Assembly: GCF_025143365.1 (NCBI RefSeq)
Contig: NZ_JALXPE010000001.1
Location: 62,001 to 126,000 of the forward strand
Length of the DNA: 64,000 nucleotides
Source of the DNA: Microbacterium sp. p3-SID336
GTDB lineage: Bacteria > Actinomycetota > Actinomycetes > Actinomycetales > Microbacteriaceae
Reading direction: 5' to 3'
Positions 53,122-62,669 of this stretch are shown piece by piece. The translations under genes and the position numbers were made by a program. The notes beneath the pieces were generated by a model. That model had not been told where the DNA came from. It did not search any database and worked only from the letters and a program-made list of their open reading frames with translations. Numbering within the stretch: the first letter of the stretch is position 1; every line of letters begins with the position of its first letter.

Positions 53122-53213
53122 GCTGAACGCGCGCATATCCCCCGGCGCTGGGATTCCCCTGTGAATAGCGCGCGGATGCAGCATTCGTGGATGAAGCCCA
53201 CAGGGTCGAGCGT

Positions 53214-53220
53214 TATACCT
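53214..53220 (+). promoter_or_regulatory. Candidate -10 region for rbpA
   Basis: TATACCT lies 23 nt before the rbpA ATG at 53244, which has GAGAGGA as ribosome binding site. I looked for a SigR-type GGAAT-N18-GTT promoter and did not find one. Confidence 0.45.
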
Positions 53221-53243
53221 GACAGCGACGAGAGGACCACACA

Positions 53244-53627
53244 ATGGCAGATCGCAGCCTGCGCGGCATCCGACTCGGCGCCCAGAGCCTACAGAGCGAA
53301 GAGGGCGTCGTTTTCATGGAGCGCCGTGAGACCACCTACACCTGTGACACCTGCGGACACGACACCACGCTCATGTTCGCCGCCGATGCGGAGCCGCCTC
53401 AGACCTGGGAGTGCCGTTCCTGCGGCGCCGAGGCCCGACTGAAGGTCGACGGCCAGGCCGTCACCCTCGAGGCGACCGACGAGAAGGCAGCACGCACCCA
53501 CTGGGACATGCTCATGGAGCGCCGCACGCGCGCCGAGCTGGAGGAGCTCCTGGAGGAGCGCCTCGCCTACATCCGGGCCCGCCGCGGCGCCGGAGAGGAC
53601 CCCACCCGCGAGAAGATCGGCGCCTAG
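53244..53627 (+). CDS. rbpA: RNA polymerase-binding protein RbpA
   Basis: Actinobacterial general transcription factor that stabilises the sigma-holoenzyme open complex. 127 residues: N-terminal tail SLRGIRLGAQSLQSEEGVVF, zinc-binding core with CDTCGHD and CRSCGA, a basic linker, and the C-terminal sigma-interacting helices (THWDMLMERRTRAELEELLE). The stop region overlaps the convergent lnt end by 4 bp. Confidence 0.95.
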   Translation: MADRSLRGIRLGAQSLQSEEGVVFMERRETTYTCDTCGHDTTLMFAADAEPPQTWECRSCGAEARLKVDGQAVTLEATDEKAARTHWDMLMERRTRAELEELLEERLAYIRARRGAGEDPTREKIGA

Positions 53628-55147
53628 CGCCGACGGGCGCGCAACCACCCGAACCCGAGCGCGCCCAGACCGCCCCAGAGCAGCAGCTGCTGCACCCAGG
53701 GGCCCAGGACAACACCCGCCGTGAGGCCGGTGCGGAGCTCGACATCCTCGAGCATCGCCCCGGCCTCATCTGCGTCCAGGCTCGTCACCGTGCGACCGTC
53801 GTGGCGGATGATCTGACTCGTGCCGACGGTCGACACGTTCACGACGCTCCTGCCGGTCTCGATCGCGCGCATACGGGCGAACGCCAACTGCTGCAGGTTC
53901 TCGTCGGTGCCGCGGAAGTCGGCGTTGTTCGTCTGGAAGACCAGGACCTCCGCGCCGCCGTTCACGCTTTCGGTGATCACGTCGTCGTAGATGACGTCGA
54001 AGCAGATCGCGAGTCCGACGGGCACGCCGTCGACCTCGACGAGGGGCGGGTTGGTCCCCGGGGTGTACTCGCGCTGGATCAGACCGATCAGGTCGGGGGC
54101 CAGCATGTTGAAGAACTCGCGGTCGGGCACGTATTCGCCGAACGGGACCGGGTGGCGTTTGTCGTGGGTCTGCGCGGCCGACCCATCGGGCAGCCACAGC
54201 ATCGATGTGTTGTAAAAGAGGTCGCCGCGCCCGGTGGGGGCGTTCGCGAGCAGGGGCGCATCGATGCGGTTCGAGACCAGCGTCATACGGCGCGCGATGG
54301 CCGAGTTCTGGAACGGGTCGGCGTCCAGCGATCCCTCCGGCCAGACGAGCAGATCGACGTCCTCGCCGTATAGCGGCTCGGTCGCAGCGGTCTGGGCCTC
54401 GATCACCTCGAACGGCTCTCTGACGTCGAAGTACCCGGTGGGTCCGTTGCCCTGGACCGCGCCGATGCGCATCGCCCCTGACGGCGTCGTGGGGTAGAGC
54501 GGCATGGCCATGAGGACGACGGCGACCACCGCCGGCACGAGGAGCCGCAGCGGTCGCCGCCACGCCCCCGTGCGGACGACCTCGATCAGCATCGCGACCA
54601 GCAGCACCATCAGGAAGCTGAGTCCGCTCACACCAATCCACGACGTCACCGGCGCCAGGGGACTTTCCGCCTGCGTCATGCCCAGACGCGCCCACGGGAA
54701 GCCGCCGTAGGGCCACCAGCCCACGAACAGCTCCCGCCCCACCCAGAGCGCGGCCACCACGAACGGCAGGCCGAGGAGTCGTCCTGCCGTACCGGGGAAA
54801 GCGCGCGGCATCCAACGGTAGGCCAGGGCGATCGGGATCAGCGCGACGGCGGTCAGCACGCCCTCGACCACGCTCAGCGCCGCCCACGGTAGCGGTCCGA
54901 GGTATCGCGACGTCCACGACACCAGGAGGCCGAAGAAGAGGATCCCGTAGACCAGGCCGATCAGCAGCGCGCCGCCGGCGCGACGCCCGATCAGCGCGAG
55001 CAGCAACAGCGCTGTCGCAGGGAAGACGAGGACCCACACCGCGGCTTCGGGGAACGACAGATCCATCAGGACGGCCGCGGCTGCGGCGGCGAGCAGTGCC
55101 GCCCAGAGCGGCAGAAGGGCGCGCGGGCGCACAGGCTGAGTGGTCAC
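53624..55147 (-). CDS. lnt: Apolipoprotein N-acyltransferase
   Basis: Membrane enzyme adding the third acyl chain to lipoproteins. 507 residues: about six N-terminal spans, a nitrilase-like extracytoplasmic domain and a last span. The catalytic triad is visible as Glu in VWPEGSLDADP, Lys in THDKRHPVPFGEYVP and Cys in AICFDVIYDD. GTG 55147 is preferred because upstream residues of the open frame are helY antiframe. Last gene of the minus operon, 10 bp after helY. Unlike mycobacterial Ppm1 there is no fused dolichol-phosphate-mannose synthase domain. Confidence 0.92.
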   Translation of the reverse strand: MTTQPVRPRALLPLWAALLAAAAAAVLMDLSFPEAAVWVLVFPATALLLLALIGRRAGGALLIGLVYGILFFGLLVSWTSRYLGPLPWAALSVVEGVLTAVALIPIALAYRWMPRAFPGTAGRLLGLPFVVAALWVGRELFVGWWPYGGFPWARLGMTQAESPLAPVTSWIGVSGLSFLMVLLVAMLIEVVRTGAWRRPLRLLVPAVVAVVLMAMPLYPTTPSGAMRIGAVQGNGPTGYFDVREPFEVIEAQTAATEPLYGEDVDLLVWPEGSLDADPFQNSAIARRMTLVSNRIDAPLLANAPTGRGDLFYNTSMLWLPDGSAAQTHDKRHPVPFGEYVPDREFFNMLAPDLIGLIQREYTPGTNPPLVEVDGVPVGLAICFDVIYDDVITESVNGGAEVLVFQTNNADFRGTDENLQQLAFARMRAIETGRSVVNVSTVGTSQIIRHDGRTVTSLDADEAGAMLEDVELRTGLTAGVVLGPWVQQLLLWGGLGALGFGWLRARRR

Positions 55148-55157
55148 GGCATCACGC

Positions 55158-57632
55158 TCACAGGGACGAGTAGGCGACGATGCCGCGCCGTACTCCGTCG
55201 AGCGCGGCCCGGGCAGTGCGGGCGAGCGTGGCGTCCTCTGCGACGATCGACAGCTGATCCAGGAGGTCGATCGTCTGCTTGGCCCAGCGCACGAAGTCCC
55301 CCGCCGCCATGTCCGCGTCCACGAGCACCCGATCCAGGGCGCTCCCCCGCGCCCAGGCGTGCATGGCACCCGCCAGCCCCGCGGCGAGCGGTTCGCTGCC
55401 GGGGAGCTGATGGTCCTGCTCCAGGTCGTCCAGCTCGGACCACAGCTCCGTCGTGCGATCGTAGGCGGCGCGGAACGGTCCCCGCGGCAGGCCCCTCTCC
55501 CCGCCGTTCGCCTCGTCTCGACGCGGCTCGTACACGAGACAGCACGCCATGGCCGCGAGCGACGGGGCGTCGAGTCCCTTCCACAGCCCCTGACGGAGGG
55601 ACTCGGCGACCAGCAGGTCGCGCTCCCCGTAGATCCGCCTCATGGTGCGTCCCGCCTCGGTGAGGACGGTCTCCTCGCCCTGTCGGCCCAGGTAGTCGAG
55701 CGTCTCGAGCACCTCGACCACGCGGTCGAACACCCGCGCGACGGTACCCGTGCGCGTCTCGATCTGACGACGGATGCGGTCGGTCTGCCGCTTGAGCTTC
55801 CAGTACCGCTCCGCCCAGCGCGCGTGCGCCTCCCGGTCGGGGCAGCGATGGCAGGGGTGCCGCTGCATCCGGGTGCGCAGCGACTGGATGCGCGCCAGCC
55901 GCTTGTCCCGCGCGGAGCGAGGGGCGGAGGCATCCTGCCGGTTCTTCTTCTCCAAGTCGCTGAGCTCACGGCGGATCGCGGCGTACTCGGGGAAGTCACC
56001 GTGCTCGCAGGCCATTGCCGAGCGGTAGCCCGTCAGTGACTCCTCCGCCTCCCGCACCTGCCGTGCGAGACCGACCACGGCGCGGTCCGCCTGGAACTGG
56101 GCGAACGACGACTCCAGGATCTGCCTGGCCCTGGCCTTCCCGAACAGGTCGATCAGATTGACGGCCATGTTGTACGTCGGACGGAAGCTGGAGTTGAGCG
56201 GGTAGGTGCGCCGTGAGGCGAGAGCGGCCACCGCCTGCGGGTCCATCCCCTCGCTCCATTGCACGACCGCGTGGCCCTCGACGTCGATGCCCCGGCGTCC
56301 GGCGCGGCCGGTGAGCTGCGTGTACTCCCCCGAGGTGATGGCGACGCGCGCCTCCCCGTTGAACTTCTCCATCTTCTCCAGCACCACGGTGCGGGCCGGC
56401 ATGTTGATCCCGAGTGCCAGCGTCTCGGTGGCGAACACGACCTTCACGAGCTTGCGCTGGAACAGCTCCTCGACCACCTCCTTGAAGGCGGGCAGCAGGC
56501 CGGCGTGATGCGCCGCGACGCCGCGCTCCAGATTGTCGAGCCACTCCCAGTACCCGAGCACGCCGAGATCCTCGTCGTGCAGCGTGCGCGTGCGATCCTC
56601 GACGATCGCGCGGATCTCGGCCCGCTCCTCGGTCGTGGTCAGACGGACGCCCGAACGGCGCACCTGCTGCACGGCGGCGTCGCAGCCCACCCTGCTGAAG
56701 ATGAAGAAGATCGCCGGCAGCAGGTTGGAGCGTTCGAGCAGCTCGACGACGTCAGGTCGATCCATCCGCTCGATCCGCCGCGCGTTCGCCGCGCGCACGG
56801 GTCGCCGTCCCCCGCGCGGAGGACGCTGCGCCTGGCGCCCCGCGTGCCGGTTGCTGCGGTACGACTGCGCCTGCCTGTTGCTCTCGTACGTCGAACCGGT
56901 GAAGGACCGGATGCGCATGAGCTCCTGGTTCACCTGGGCGGTGGCCAGTCCCGCCCGGTCGTCGAACAGCGGGAGCAGGTCATCGCGCACCAGCACGTGC
57001 TGCTCGAGAGGCACCGGGCGCACCTCCGAGACGATCACCTCGGTGTCGCCGCGGACGGTGTCCAGCCAGTCTCCGAACTCCTCCGCGTTGGACACCGTCG
57101 CGCTCAGGGACACCAGCCGCACCTGCGGCGGGAGGTGGATGATGACCTCTTCCCACACGGCACCCCGGAAGCGGTCCGCGAGGTAGTGCACCTCGTCCAT
57201 CACCACGTATCGCAGCTCGCGCAGCGCCGACGAGTCGGCGTAGATCATGTTGCGCAGCACCTCGGTGGTCATCACCACGATGCGTGCGTTGCCGTTGATG
57301 TTCGTATCGCCGGTGAGGAGGCCCACGTCATCGGCCCCGTAGACATCGACCAGTTCGCGGAACTTCTGGTTCGAGAGCGCCTTCATCGGCGTGGTGTAGA
57401 ACGCCTTCTGCGTCGGAGTCTGCATCGCCAGGTGGATGGCGAACTCCCCGACGATGGTCTTGCCCGCCCCCGTCGGGGCGGCGACGAGCACGCTCCGTCC
57501 GTTCTCGAGCGCATGGCAGCCGGCGACCTGGAAGGGATCGAGCTGGAACCGCTGCCGCGCGGCGAACGCGGCGGTCTGCGGGTGCAATGCGGCGTCCTGC
57601 GCCTGCGCGTAGCGGTCGGCGGGCGAGGTCAT
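55158..57632 (-). CDS. helY: Ski2/HelY-like ATP-dependent RNA helicase
   Basis: An 824-residue superfamily 2 helicase. Motif I APTGAGKT, motif II VMDEVHYLADRFRG, motif III LSATVSNAEEFG, motif IV-V region VKVVFATETLALGINMPART, motif VI QLTGRAGRRGIDVEGH. The C-terminal half matches the DSHCT domain of the Ski2/Mtr4 family, and a Lys/Arg coiled region (about 600-700) contains CHRCPD. Role probably in RNA turnover or repair. ATG 57632 overlaps the tatC stop by 4 bp. Confidence 0.93.
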   Translation of the reverse strand: MTSPADRYAQAQDAALHPQTAAFAARQRFQLDPFQVAGCHALENGRSVLVAAPTGAGKTIVGEFAIHLAMQTPTQKAFYTTPMKALSNQKFRELVDVYGADDVGLLTGDTNINGNARIVVMTTEVLRNMIYADSSALRELRYVVMDEVHYLADRFRGAVWEEVIIHLPPQVRLVSLSATVSNAEEFGDWLDTVRGDTEVIVSEVRPVPLEQHVLVRDDLLPLFDDRAGLATAQVNQELMRIRSFTGSTYESNRQAQSYRSNRHAGRQAQRPPRGGRRPVRAANARRIERMDRPDVVELLERSNLLPAIFFIFSRVGCDAAVQQVRRSGVRLTTTEERAEIRAIVEDRTRTLHDEDLGVLGYWEWLDNLERGVAAHHAGLLPAFKEVVEELFQRKLVKVVFATETLALGINMPARTVVLEKMEKFNGEARVAITSGEYTQLTGRAGRRGIDVEGHAVVQWSEGMDPQAVAALASRRTYPLNSSFRPTYNMAVNLIDLFGKARARQILESSFAQFQADRAVVGLARQVREAEESLTGYRSAMACEHGDFPEYAAIRRELSDLEKKNRQDASAPRSARDKRLARIQSLRTRMQRHPCHRCPDREAHARWAERYWKLKRQTDRIRRQIETRTGTVARVFDRVVEVLETLDYLGRQGEETVLTEAGRTMRRIYGERDLLVAESLRQGLWKGLDAPSLAAMACCLVYEPRRDEANGGERGLPRGPFRAAYDRTTELWSELDDLEQDHQLPGSEPLAAGLAGAMHAWARGSALDRVLVDADMAAGDFVRWAKQTIDLLDQLSIVAEDATLARTARAALDGVRRGIVAYSSL

Positions 57633-58438
57633 GCGGTGTCCGGCGCGAGACCCGCAGCAGTGTCGCGTCTGCGCTTGCGGCGGTCGAAGATCAGCGACAG
57701 ACCCGCCGCCGCGAAGAACAGGACGATCAGGATCCCGGCGAGCATCAGCATGCTCACGACGTCGGCGGCCGGCGTCGCCAGCGCGGCGAAGATCGTCGCG
57801 ATCAGAACGGCCACGCGCCAGCCTTTGAGGATCGCCCGGCCGGACATCACACCGGCGAGGTTGAGCGCCACCAGGAACACGGGGAGCACGAACGAGACGC
57901 CGATGACGATCATCAGCTTGAAGACGAAGTCGTAGTACTCCTGGGCGTAGTAGAAGTTGGTCGCGCCCGCGGGCGTGAAGCTCCACATCAGCTCGATCAC
58001 GTGCGGCATGATCATGACGCCGAGGTAGCACCCGGCGAAGAACAGCGGGACGGCGGCGAGCACGAAGCCGACGGTGTACTTGATCTCCTTGCGGGTCAGA
58101 CCCGGCATAATGAAGGCCCAGATCTGCCAGAGCCAGACCGGGGCCGAGATGAACAGGCCGATCGAGAAGGCGATGCGCATGCGCATGTCGAACGCGGCCG
58201 TCACGGTGCCGAAGTTCAGGGCGCTGAAGTCGTCACCCCGCTTCGCGGTGATGATGCGGATCGGCTCGGTGATGAAGTGGATAACCGGGTCGGCGACGAG
58301 GAACGCGACCACCATGCCGACCACCAGAGCGAGCGCCGCGTACATGAGACGCTTGCGCAGTTCGACGAGATGCGCGCCGAGCGACATCCGCCGATCCCGA
58401 TCCGCCTTCGGCTTCACGGTCGGTTCGATGGCTGCCAC
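57629..58438 (-). CDS. tatC: Twin-arginine translocase subunit TatC
   Basis: Core receptor of the Tat export system for folded proteins. 269 residues, six transmembrane spans. MSLGAHLVELRKRLMYAALA at the N-terminus with the conserved Glu region, GLFISAPVWLWQIWAFIMPGL, and FVLPVFLVALNLAGVMSGR are diagnostic. The C-terminal tail is basic. It lies 6 bp after tatA. Confidence 0.95.
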   Translation of the reverse strand: MAAIEPTVKPKADRDRRMSLGAHLVELRKRLMYAALALVVGMVVAFLVADPVIHFITEPIRIITAKRGDDFSALNFGTVTAAFDMRMRIAFSIGLFISAPVWLWQIWAFIMPGLTRKEIKYTVGFVLAAVPLFFAGCYLGVMIMPHVIELMWSFTPAGATNFYYAQEYYDFVFKLMIVIGVSFVLPVFLVALNLAGVMSGRAILKGWRVAVLIATIFAALATPAADVVSMLMLAGILIVLFFAAAGLSLIFDRRKRRRDTAAGLAPDTA

Positions 58439-58444
58439 GGCCGG

Positions 58445-58681
58445 TCAGGCGCGAGGCGGAGTCTCAGGGTCGACGCCCGAGTCCTTCACCGGGGTGGGCT
58501 CGGCGGCGGTCGAGTCCGCACGCGTCGCGTCCTCTTCCTTCATGGCCTTCATCTCACCCTTGAACACGCGGGCGGACTGTCCCATGCTCTTCGCGAGCGC
58601 CGGAAGCTTGGCGGCACCGAACAGCAGGAGGATGACGGCGAGCACGATCAGAAGGTGCCAGCCTTGCATTCCAGCGAACAT
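58445..58681 (-). CDS. tatA: Twin-arginine translocase subunit TatA
   Basis: A 78-residue pore-forming component: short N-terminal helix WHLLIVLAVILLLFGAAKLP, the hinge and amphipathic helix ALAKSMGQSARVFKGEMKAM, and an acidic tail. ATG 58681 (MFAGMQGW) chosen; the longer frame reaches into the pafC end and is not family-like. In M. tuberculosis tatA also follows pafC. Confidence 0.93.
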   Translation of the reverse strand: MFAGMQGWHLLIVLAVILLLFGAAKLPALAKSMGQSARVFKGEMKAMKEEDATRADSTAAEPTPVKDSGVDPETPPRA

Positions 58682-58725
58682 TTCGATATTCCCGTCGTAG
58701 GGGGCTTTCGAACCCAGTTTACAGA

Positions 58726-59709
58726 TCAATCCTCGGCATCGGGCCGGTGATAGAGCGCGAGTCCGCTCGCCGCCCACTCCCTGGTCGCCGCACGCGCCAC
58801 GCCGGGCTCCAGCACCTCCATCGCTCCGCCGAAGCGCGCCGCGAGCCGCTTGATGCCCCGCGGGTCGGCGAGATGCAGGCGCGCGGTCACCTCGCCGTCG
58901 ACGGCATCGAGCGCCTCGGCCGGCACGAAGCCGGCGAGCAGCGCAGACAGCCGCTCCGCGACCCGCACTGTGACCTCCCCCTCATCCGCCAGCCCGGCGA
59001 ACGCCTCCGGCACCTGATCGCCCCCGTGGGTGATCGGGATGTCGGTGAGGACCGGCGCGCTCACCCGGTCCAGATGGAACGTGCGCATGGCCTCGCGCAT
59101 GTGGCACCAGCCCTGCAGATACCACTGCCCGTTCGTGATGAGGATCTGCATCGGGTCGACCGTGCGGGTCGTCGGCGAGGCATCCGGCGCTTGGTAGGTG
59201 AAGGAGATCGCGACGCCTTCCTGCAGGCCCCGTGCGGCGACCTCCCGCACCTCGTCGACCGCGCTGGGGGCGACCACGACATCGGCAGGCGCGTCCGCGG
59301 CACCACGGGACAGCTTGGAGATCAGCCCCGCGACCAGCCCGGAGTCCGACACGGCGGGCACGGCCGCGACCATCTGCAGACCCGCGAGCAGGGCGGCGGC
59401 CTCGCGCGCGGTGAACCGCGGCACCCGGCGCAGTGCCACGTCGTTCGTGATCTCGATCACGTCCTCGAGCTCCAGGAGGTCCCAGTTGATGTCGAACATC
59501 TCCTGCGGCTGCTGCCAGTAGCCCGACTCACCGGGGAGGCCGATCACGGTGAGCTTCTCGACCATCGCGCGCATCTCGCGCGGGGTGACACCGAACTCCT
59601 CGGCCGCCTCTGCCAGCGACACCTGCCCGTGCTCGAGCAGATACGGCACCAGCGTGAGGTACAGACGCACGCGGTCGGCGGCGAGAAGCGGCTTCGGCGC
59701 AGCACTCAT
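58726..59709 (-). CDS. pafC: WYL-domain regulator PafC
   Basis: A 327-residue partner of PafB; the PafBC complex activates the LexA-independent DNA damage response in mycobacteria. N-terminal winged helix-turn-helix (LVPYLLEHGQVSLAEAAEEF), WYL domain (about 140-215; GVAISFTYQAPDASPTTRTV, then QWYLQGWCHMREAMRTFHLD), and a WCX domain at the C-terminus. ATG overlaps the pafB stop by 4 bp. Confidence 0.9.
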   Translation of the reverse strand: MSAAPKPLLAADRVRLYLTLVPYLLEHGQVSLAEAAEEFGVTPREMRAMVEKLTVIGLPGESGYWQQPQEMFDINWDLLELEDVIEITNDVALRRVPRFTAREAAALLAGLQMVAAVPAVSDSGLVAGLISKLSRGAADAPADVVVAPSAVDEVREVAARGLQEGVAISFTYQAPDASPTTRTVDPMQILITNGQWYLQGWCHMREAMRTFHLDRVSAPVLTDIPITHGGDQVPEAFAGLADEGEVTVRVAERLSALLAGFVPAEALDAVDGEVTARLHLADPRGIKRLAARFGGAMEVLEPGVARAATREWAASGLALYHRPDAED

Positions 59710-60698
59710 GAAAGTCCTCCCTCATCGGAGTGGGCCGCGACCACGGCGCGCAGGCGGCTGACCACCGCGTCACGCAGCGGCTCCGGCTCCACCACCCGCA
59801 CCTCGGGGCCGTACGAAGCCAGCTCGTCGGCGAGGATGTGCAGGTCGACGAAGGGCACGCGGATGCCCTGGGATGCGGCTGTCGCGCGACGGCCGAGTCG
59901 AAGCGCCGCCTCCGTGCCTGGGGTCACCTCGAGCAGCGCCGAGTTCTGGGCGGCCACCCGCTCCAGCCCGCTAAGAGCGCGCTCACCCGCTCCTTCGCGG
60001 AGGGCCGGGTCGAAGGGCGTCGAGGTCAGCGTGACGTCGCCCACGATGCGACTCAGGAGGAAGGTGCGGTCCTCCTCCACCTCCACGTCCTCACCGTAGA
60101 CATGCCAGCGCGCTTCATAGTCGACCAGCGCGAGCGGCCGGATGCGACGCCGACGCGGCGAGTCCTCCCCCGGCTTCAGGTAGTCGAATGTGACCACCCT
60201 CCCGCGCTCGATCGCGTCCTGCAGCGGGGAGAACGCGGCGTCACGGGCGGTGATGCGCGGCGCGAAGCCGATGATGGGCTCGTCTCCGTCGATGCCGAGC
60301 GCACGGATCTTCCGCACCCCTGACTGCGCGTCTCCGGAGACCGATTCCGCGCTCCACACGCTCCCCGCCAGGCGGAGGACGGCCAGTTCCGCCGGGGTGA
60401 ACTCGATGTCGCTGGGAAGGTCGTATTCCGCCTGCGGAATGCGGTAGCGGGCCTCGCGCAGGTCGTTCGGGTCCGCGGCGTCGCCGATGGTCTCGATGGG
60501 GACGCCGAGCGAGCGGAGCTCATCCTTGTCACGCTCGAACATCTTCTCCAGTGCATCCGAGCGCGTCCCGGCGTCCGCCCGCTGCCGGTACCCCGAGACG
60601 TTGTCGAGGATCTGCTGCTTGGTGAGCCCGATCTCCGTGGCCATCAGCGCCACGACGAGGTTCGTCAGGCGCTCTTCGGCAGGGATACGGGCGGCCAT
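59706..60698 (-). CDS. pafB: WYL-domain regulator PafB
   Basis: A 330-residue WYL regulator: winged helix-turn-helix with an extended N-terminus (IPAEERLTNLVVALMATEIG, LTKQQILDNVSGYR), WYL domain with RGRVVTFDYLKPGEDSPRRR and ARWHVYGEDVEVEEDRTFLL, and C-terminal WCX domain. ATG 60698 shares one base with the FKBP stop (GTG 60701 is also possible). Present without pafA or proteasome genes, consistent with its known proteasome-independent DNA-damage role. Confidence 0.9.
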   Translation of the reverse strand: MAARIPAEERLTNLVVALMATEIGLTKQQILDNVSGYRQRADAGTRSDALEKMFERDKDELRSLGVPIETIGDAADPNDLREARYRIPQAEYDLPSDIEFTPAELAVLRLAGSVWSAESVSGDAQSGVRKIRALGIDGDEPIIGFAPRITARDAAFSPLQDAIERGRVVTFDYLKPGEDSPRRRRIRPLALVDYEARWHVYGEDVEVEEDRTFLLSRIVGDVTLTSTPFDPALREGAGERALSGLERVAAQNSALLEVTPGTEAALRLGRRATAASQGIRVPFVDLHILADELASYGPEVRVVEPEPLRDAVVSRLRAVVAAHSDEGGLS

Positions 60699-61636
60699 CA
60701 CGGAGCGGATGAAGAGGCGGGTGCGATACCGAGGATGTCGACCACGATCGCCATCGCCGCGGAGTTCTCGGTCTTGGGCAGCACGACGAGCACCTGCGAG
60801 CCGACGGGGCGGCCGACCAGGGCCTCCGCGACGGGAGCGGCGATCTGCGCCATCTGGTCGGTGGCCTGCTGGCCCCAGGAGCTCTGGAGCACGCTCTTGT
60901 CTTCCCAGTCCACCGCGGTGAAGTGCACGAGCGGCGCATCGTCCTTCGTGACCTTCTCGCCGTCACCGAGGATGAGCGTCTGCACGACCTGCTCCTCGGG
61001 AGCCGGGCCGTCCGGGATGATCACGCCCGGCGTGCCGTCGGGTGCGCGGACGACCGTGGGCATGCCCTGCGCGTCGTTGAACTGCAGCGAGCCCTCGGCG
61101 CGTGAGTGGAAGGCATCCACGACGTCGACCACGAACACCGCGGTGTCATCCTCCGCCATGCCGAAGCCCTTGAGGTTGTTCTCGCCGAAGTCCTCGGGGG
61201 TGAGACCGGCGACCACGCGCGTGCCCGCCGTCGCGCACTCCAGCACCTCCTTGAGACCCGGTGCCTGTGCGGCCCAGGAGTCGATGCTGGAAGCGCGCGT
61301 GTTGTCGGCGTCGTACGAGGTCGTGAAGACCTGCTCGCCTGTCTCGCCGCTGTAGATCGACAGCTGCGCGATGATCGGCTGCGTGGAGTCGACGACCGCA
61401 CGACCGTCGCCGGTCACGACATCGGTGTACGAGGTCTCCGTGAGGCGCAGCGGCGCGTAGATGTCCACTTCGGGCATCGAGCCGACCTCGCCCTCCACCG
61501 ACACCGCTTCGCCGATGCCGTTGTCGTGCCCGCTCCGGTCGCAGGAGGCATCGGCGGACGACGCGGTCACGCTGCACCCGGTCAGAGCGAGGGCGGCGAG
61601 GCTGAGGGAGGCCAGAACGGCGGACGTTTTACGCAC
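60698..61636 (-). CDS. FKBP-type peptidyl-prolyl isomerase lipoprotein
   Basis: A 312-residue secreted lipoprotein: signal peptide VRKTSAVLASLSLAALALTG with lipobox LTGC, a mature chain holding an imperfect first FKBP-like domain (about 85-180) and a better conserved C-terminal FKBP domain (about 220-312; ILGDGEKVTKDDAPLVHFTA, then EALVGRPVGSQVLVVLP). It occupies the place where proteasome genes lie in mycobacteria. GTG start 10 bp after trmI. Needs Lgt, LspA and perhaps Lnt for maturation. Confidence 0.88.
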   Translation of the reverse strand: MRKTSAVLASLSLAALALTGCSVTASSADASCDRSGHDNGIGEAVSVEGEVGSMPEVDIYAPLRLTETSYTDVVTGDGRAVVDSTQPIIAQLSIYSGETGEQVFTTSYDADNTRASSIDSWAAQAPGLKEVLECATAGTRVVAGLTPEDFGENNLKGFGMAEDDTAVFVVDVVDAFHSRAEGSLQFNDAQGMPTVVRAPDGTPGVIIPDGPAPEEQVVQTLILGDGEKVTKDDAPLVHFTAVDWEDKSVLQSSWGQQATDQMAQIAAPVAEALVGRPVGSQVLVVLPKTENSAAMAIVVDILGIAPASSSAP

Positions 61637-61646
61637 GCGCTCCAGT

Positions 61647-62669
61647 CTATTCCGTCGCGTGCCCGGATTCGCGCGAAGCAGCCGCCTGTCGCGCACCCTC
61701 GGCGGCCTTGCCCGCCTCTCGCGCGCGCTTGCGCAGGTTCTTGTCGGTGATCTCGCGATCGCCGACCGCCCCGGGCGTCCACAGCTCGACATCCTCATCG
61801 CTGTAACTGCTCTTGGATGCCCGGCGCTTGACGGAAGGAGCCACGGCGCCCGGTGCGAGACGCCGCGCGGTGAGCAGGAAGCCGGTGTGGGCGACCATGC
61901 GGTGGTCGGGGCGGACAGCGAGGCCCTCCACGTGCCACCCACGCACCATCGTCTCGGAGGCATCGGGTTCAGTGAACAGACCGGTGCCGCGGATGTACTC
62001 CGCCACGCGGGAGAGCTGCGTCGCGGTCGCGATGTAGCAGAGGACGACGCCGCCGGGCGTCAGCGCCTCGGCGACGACGTCGATGCACTCCCACGGCGCC
62101 AGCATGTCGAGCACCACCCGGTCCACCGACGCGGGCTCGGTCTCGTGCGGAAGCGCCTCCACGAGATCGCCCACCACGACGCGCCAGCTATCCGGAGTCT
62201 CACCGAAGAACGTCTCCACGTTGTTGCGAGCGACCTCCGCGAACTCCTCGCGGCGCTCGAACGAGATCAGCGTGCCGGCGGGACCGATGGCCCTGAGCAG
62301 CGACAGCGACAGCGCACCGGACCCGACCCCGGCCTCCACCACGGTCGCGCCGGGGAACACGTCCGCCTGCATGACGATCTGCGCGGCGTCCTTCGGATAG
62401 ACGATCGCGGCGCCGCGCGGCATCGACATCGCGAAGTCCCGCAGCAGCGGCCGCAGGGCCAGGTACTCGTGGCCGGAGCTGTTGGCGACGACGGAGCCGT
62501 CGGGAAGGCCGATCAGATCCCGGTGACGCAGCACGCCGTGGTGCGTGTGCAGCTCGCCGTCCTCCCGCAGGGTGACAGTGTGCAGGCGGCCCTTCGGTCC
62601 GGTGAGCTGGACCCTGTCCCCCTCGCGGAACGGACCGCTGGGACGCTGGCTCGCGGATGCGACCGTCAT
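61647..62669 (-). CDS. trmI: tRNA (adenine-58-N1)-methyltransferase TrmI
   Basis: Methylates A58 in the tRNA T-loop. 340 residues: a small N-terminal beta domain (FREGDRVQLTGPKGRLHTVT), then the Rossmann methyltransferase domain with VVEAGVGSGALSLSLLRAIG, ISFERREEFAEVARNNVETF and VVLDMLAPWECI. The C-terminal about 60 residues are a basic, lysine-rich extension that is not part of the core fold. Homologous to Rv2118c. It overlaps the HAD gene stop by 4 bp. Confidence 0.93.
   Translation of the reverse strand: MTVASASQRPSGPFREGDRVQLTGPKGRLHTVTLREDGELHTHHGVLRHRDLIGLPDGSVVANSSGHEYLALRPLLRDFAMSMPRGAAIVYPKDAAQIVMQADVFPGATVVEAGVGSGALSLSLLRAIGPAGTLISFERREEFAEVARNNVETFFGETPDSWRVVVGDLVEALPHETEPASVDRVVLDMLAPWECIDVVAEALTPGGVVLCYIATATQLSRVAEYIRGTGLFTEPDASETMVRGWHVEGLAVRPDHRMVAHTGFLLTARRLAPGAVAPSVKRRASKSSYSDEDVELWTPGAVGDREITDKNLRKRAREAGKAAEGARQAAASRESGHATE

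Noticed and set aside
53150..53244. SigR-type promoter for rbpA
   Set aside because: A GGAAT-like and a GTT element at the required spacing were not found.
58726..60698. WYL proteins as CRISPR- or defence-associated regulators
   Set aside because: The pafB-pafC-tatA-tatC-helY order identifies them as PafB and PafC.
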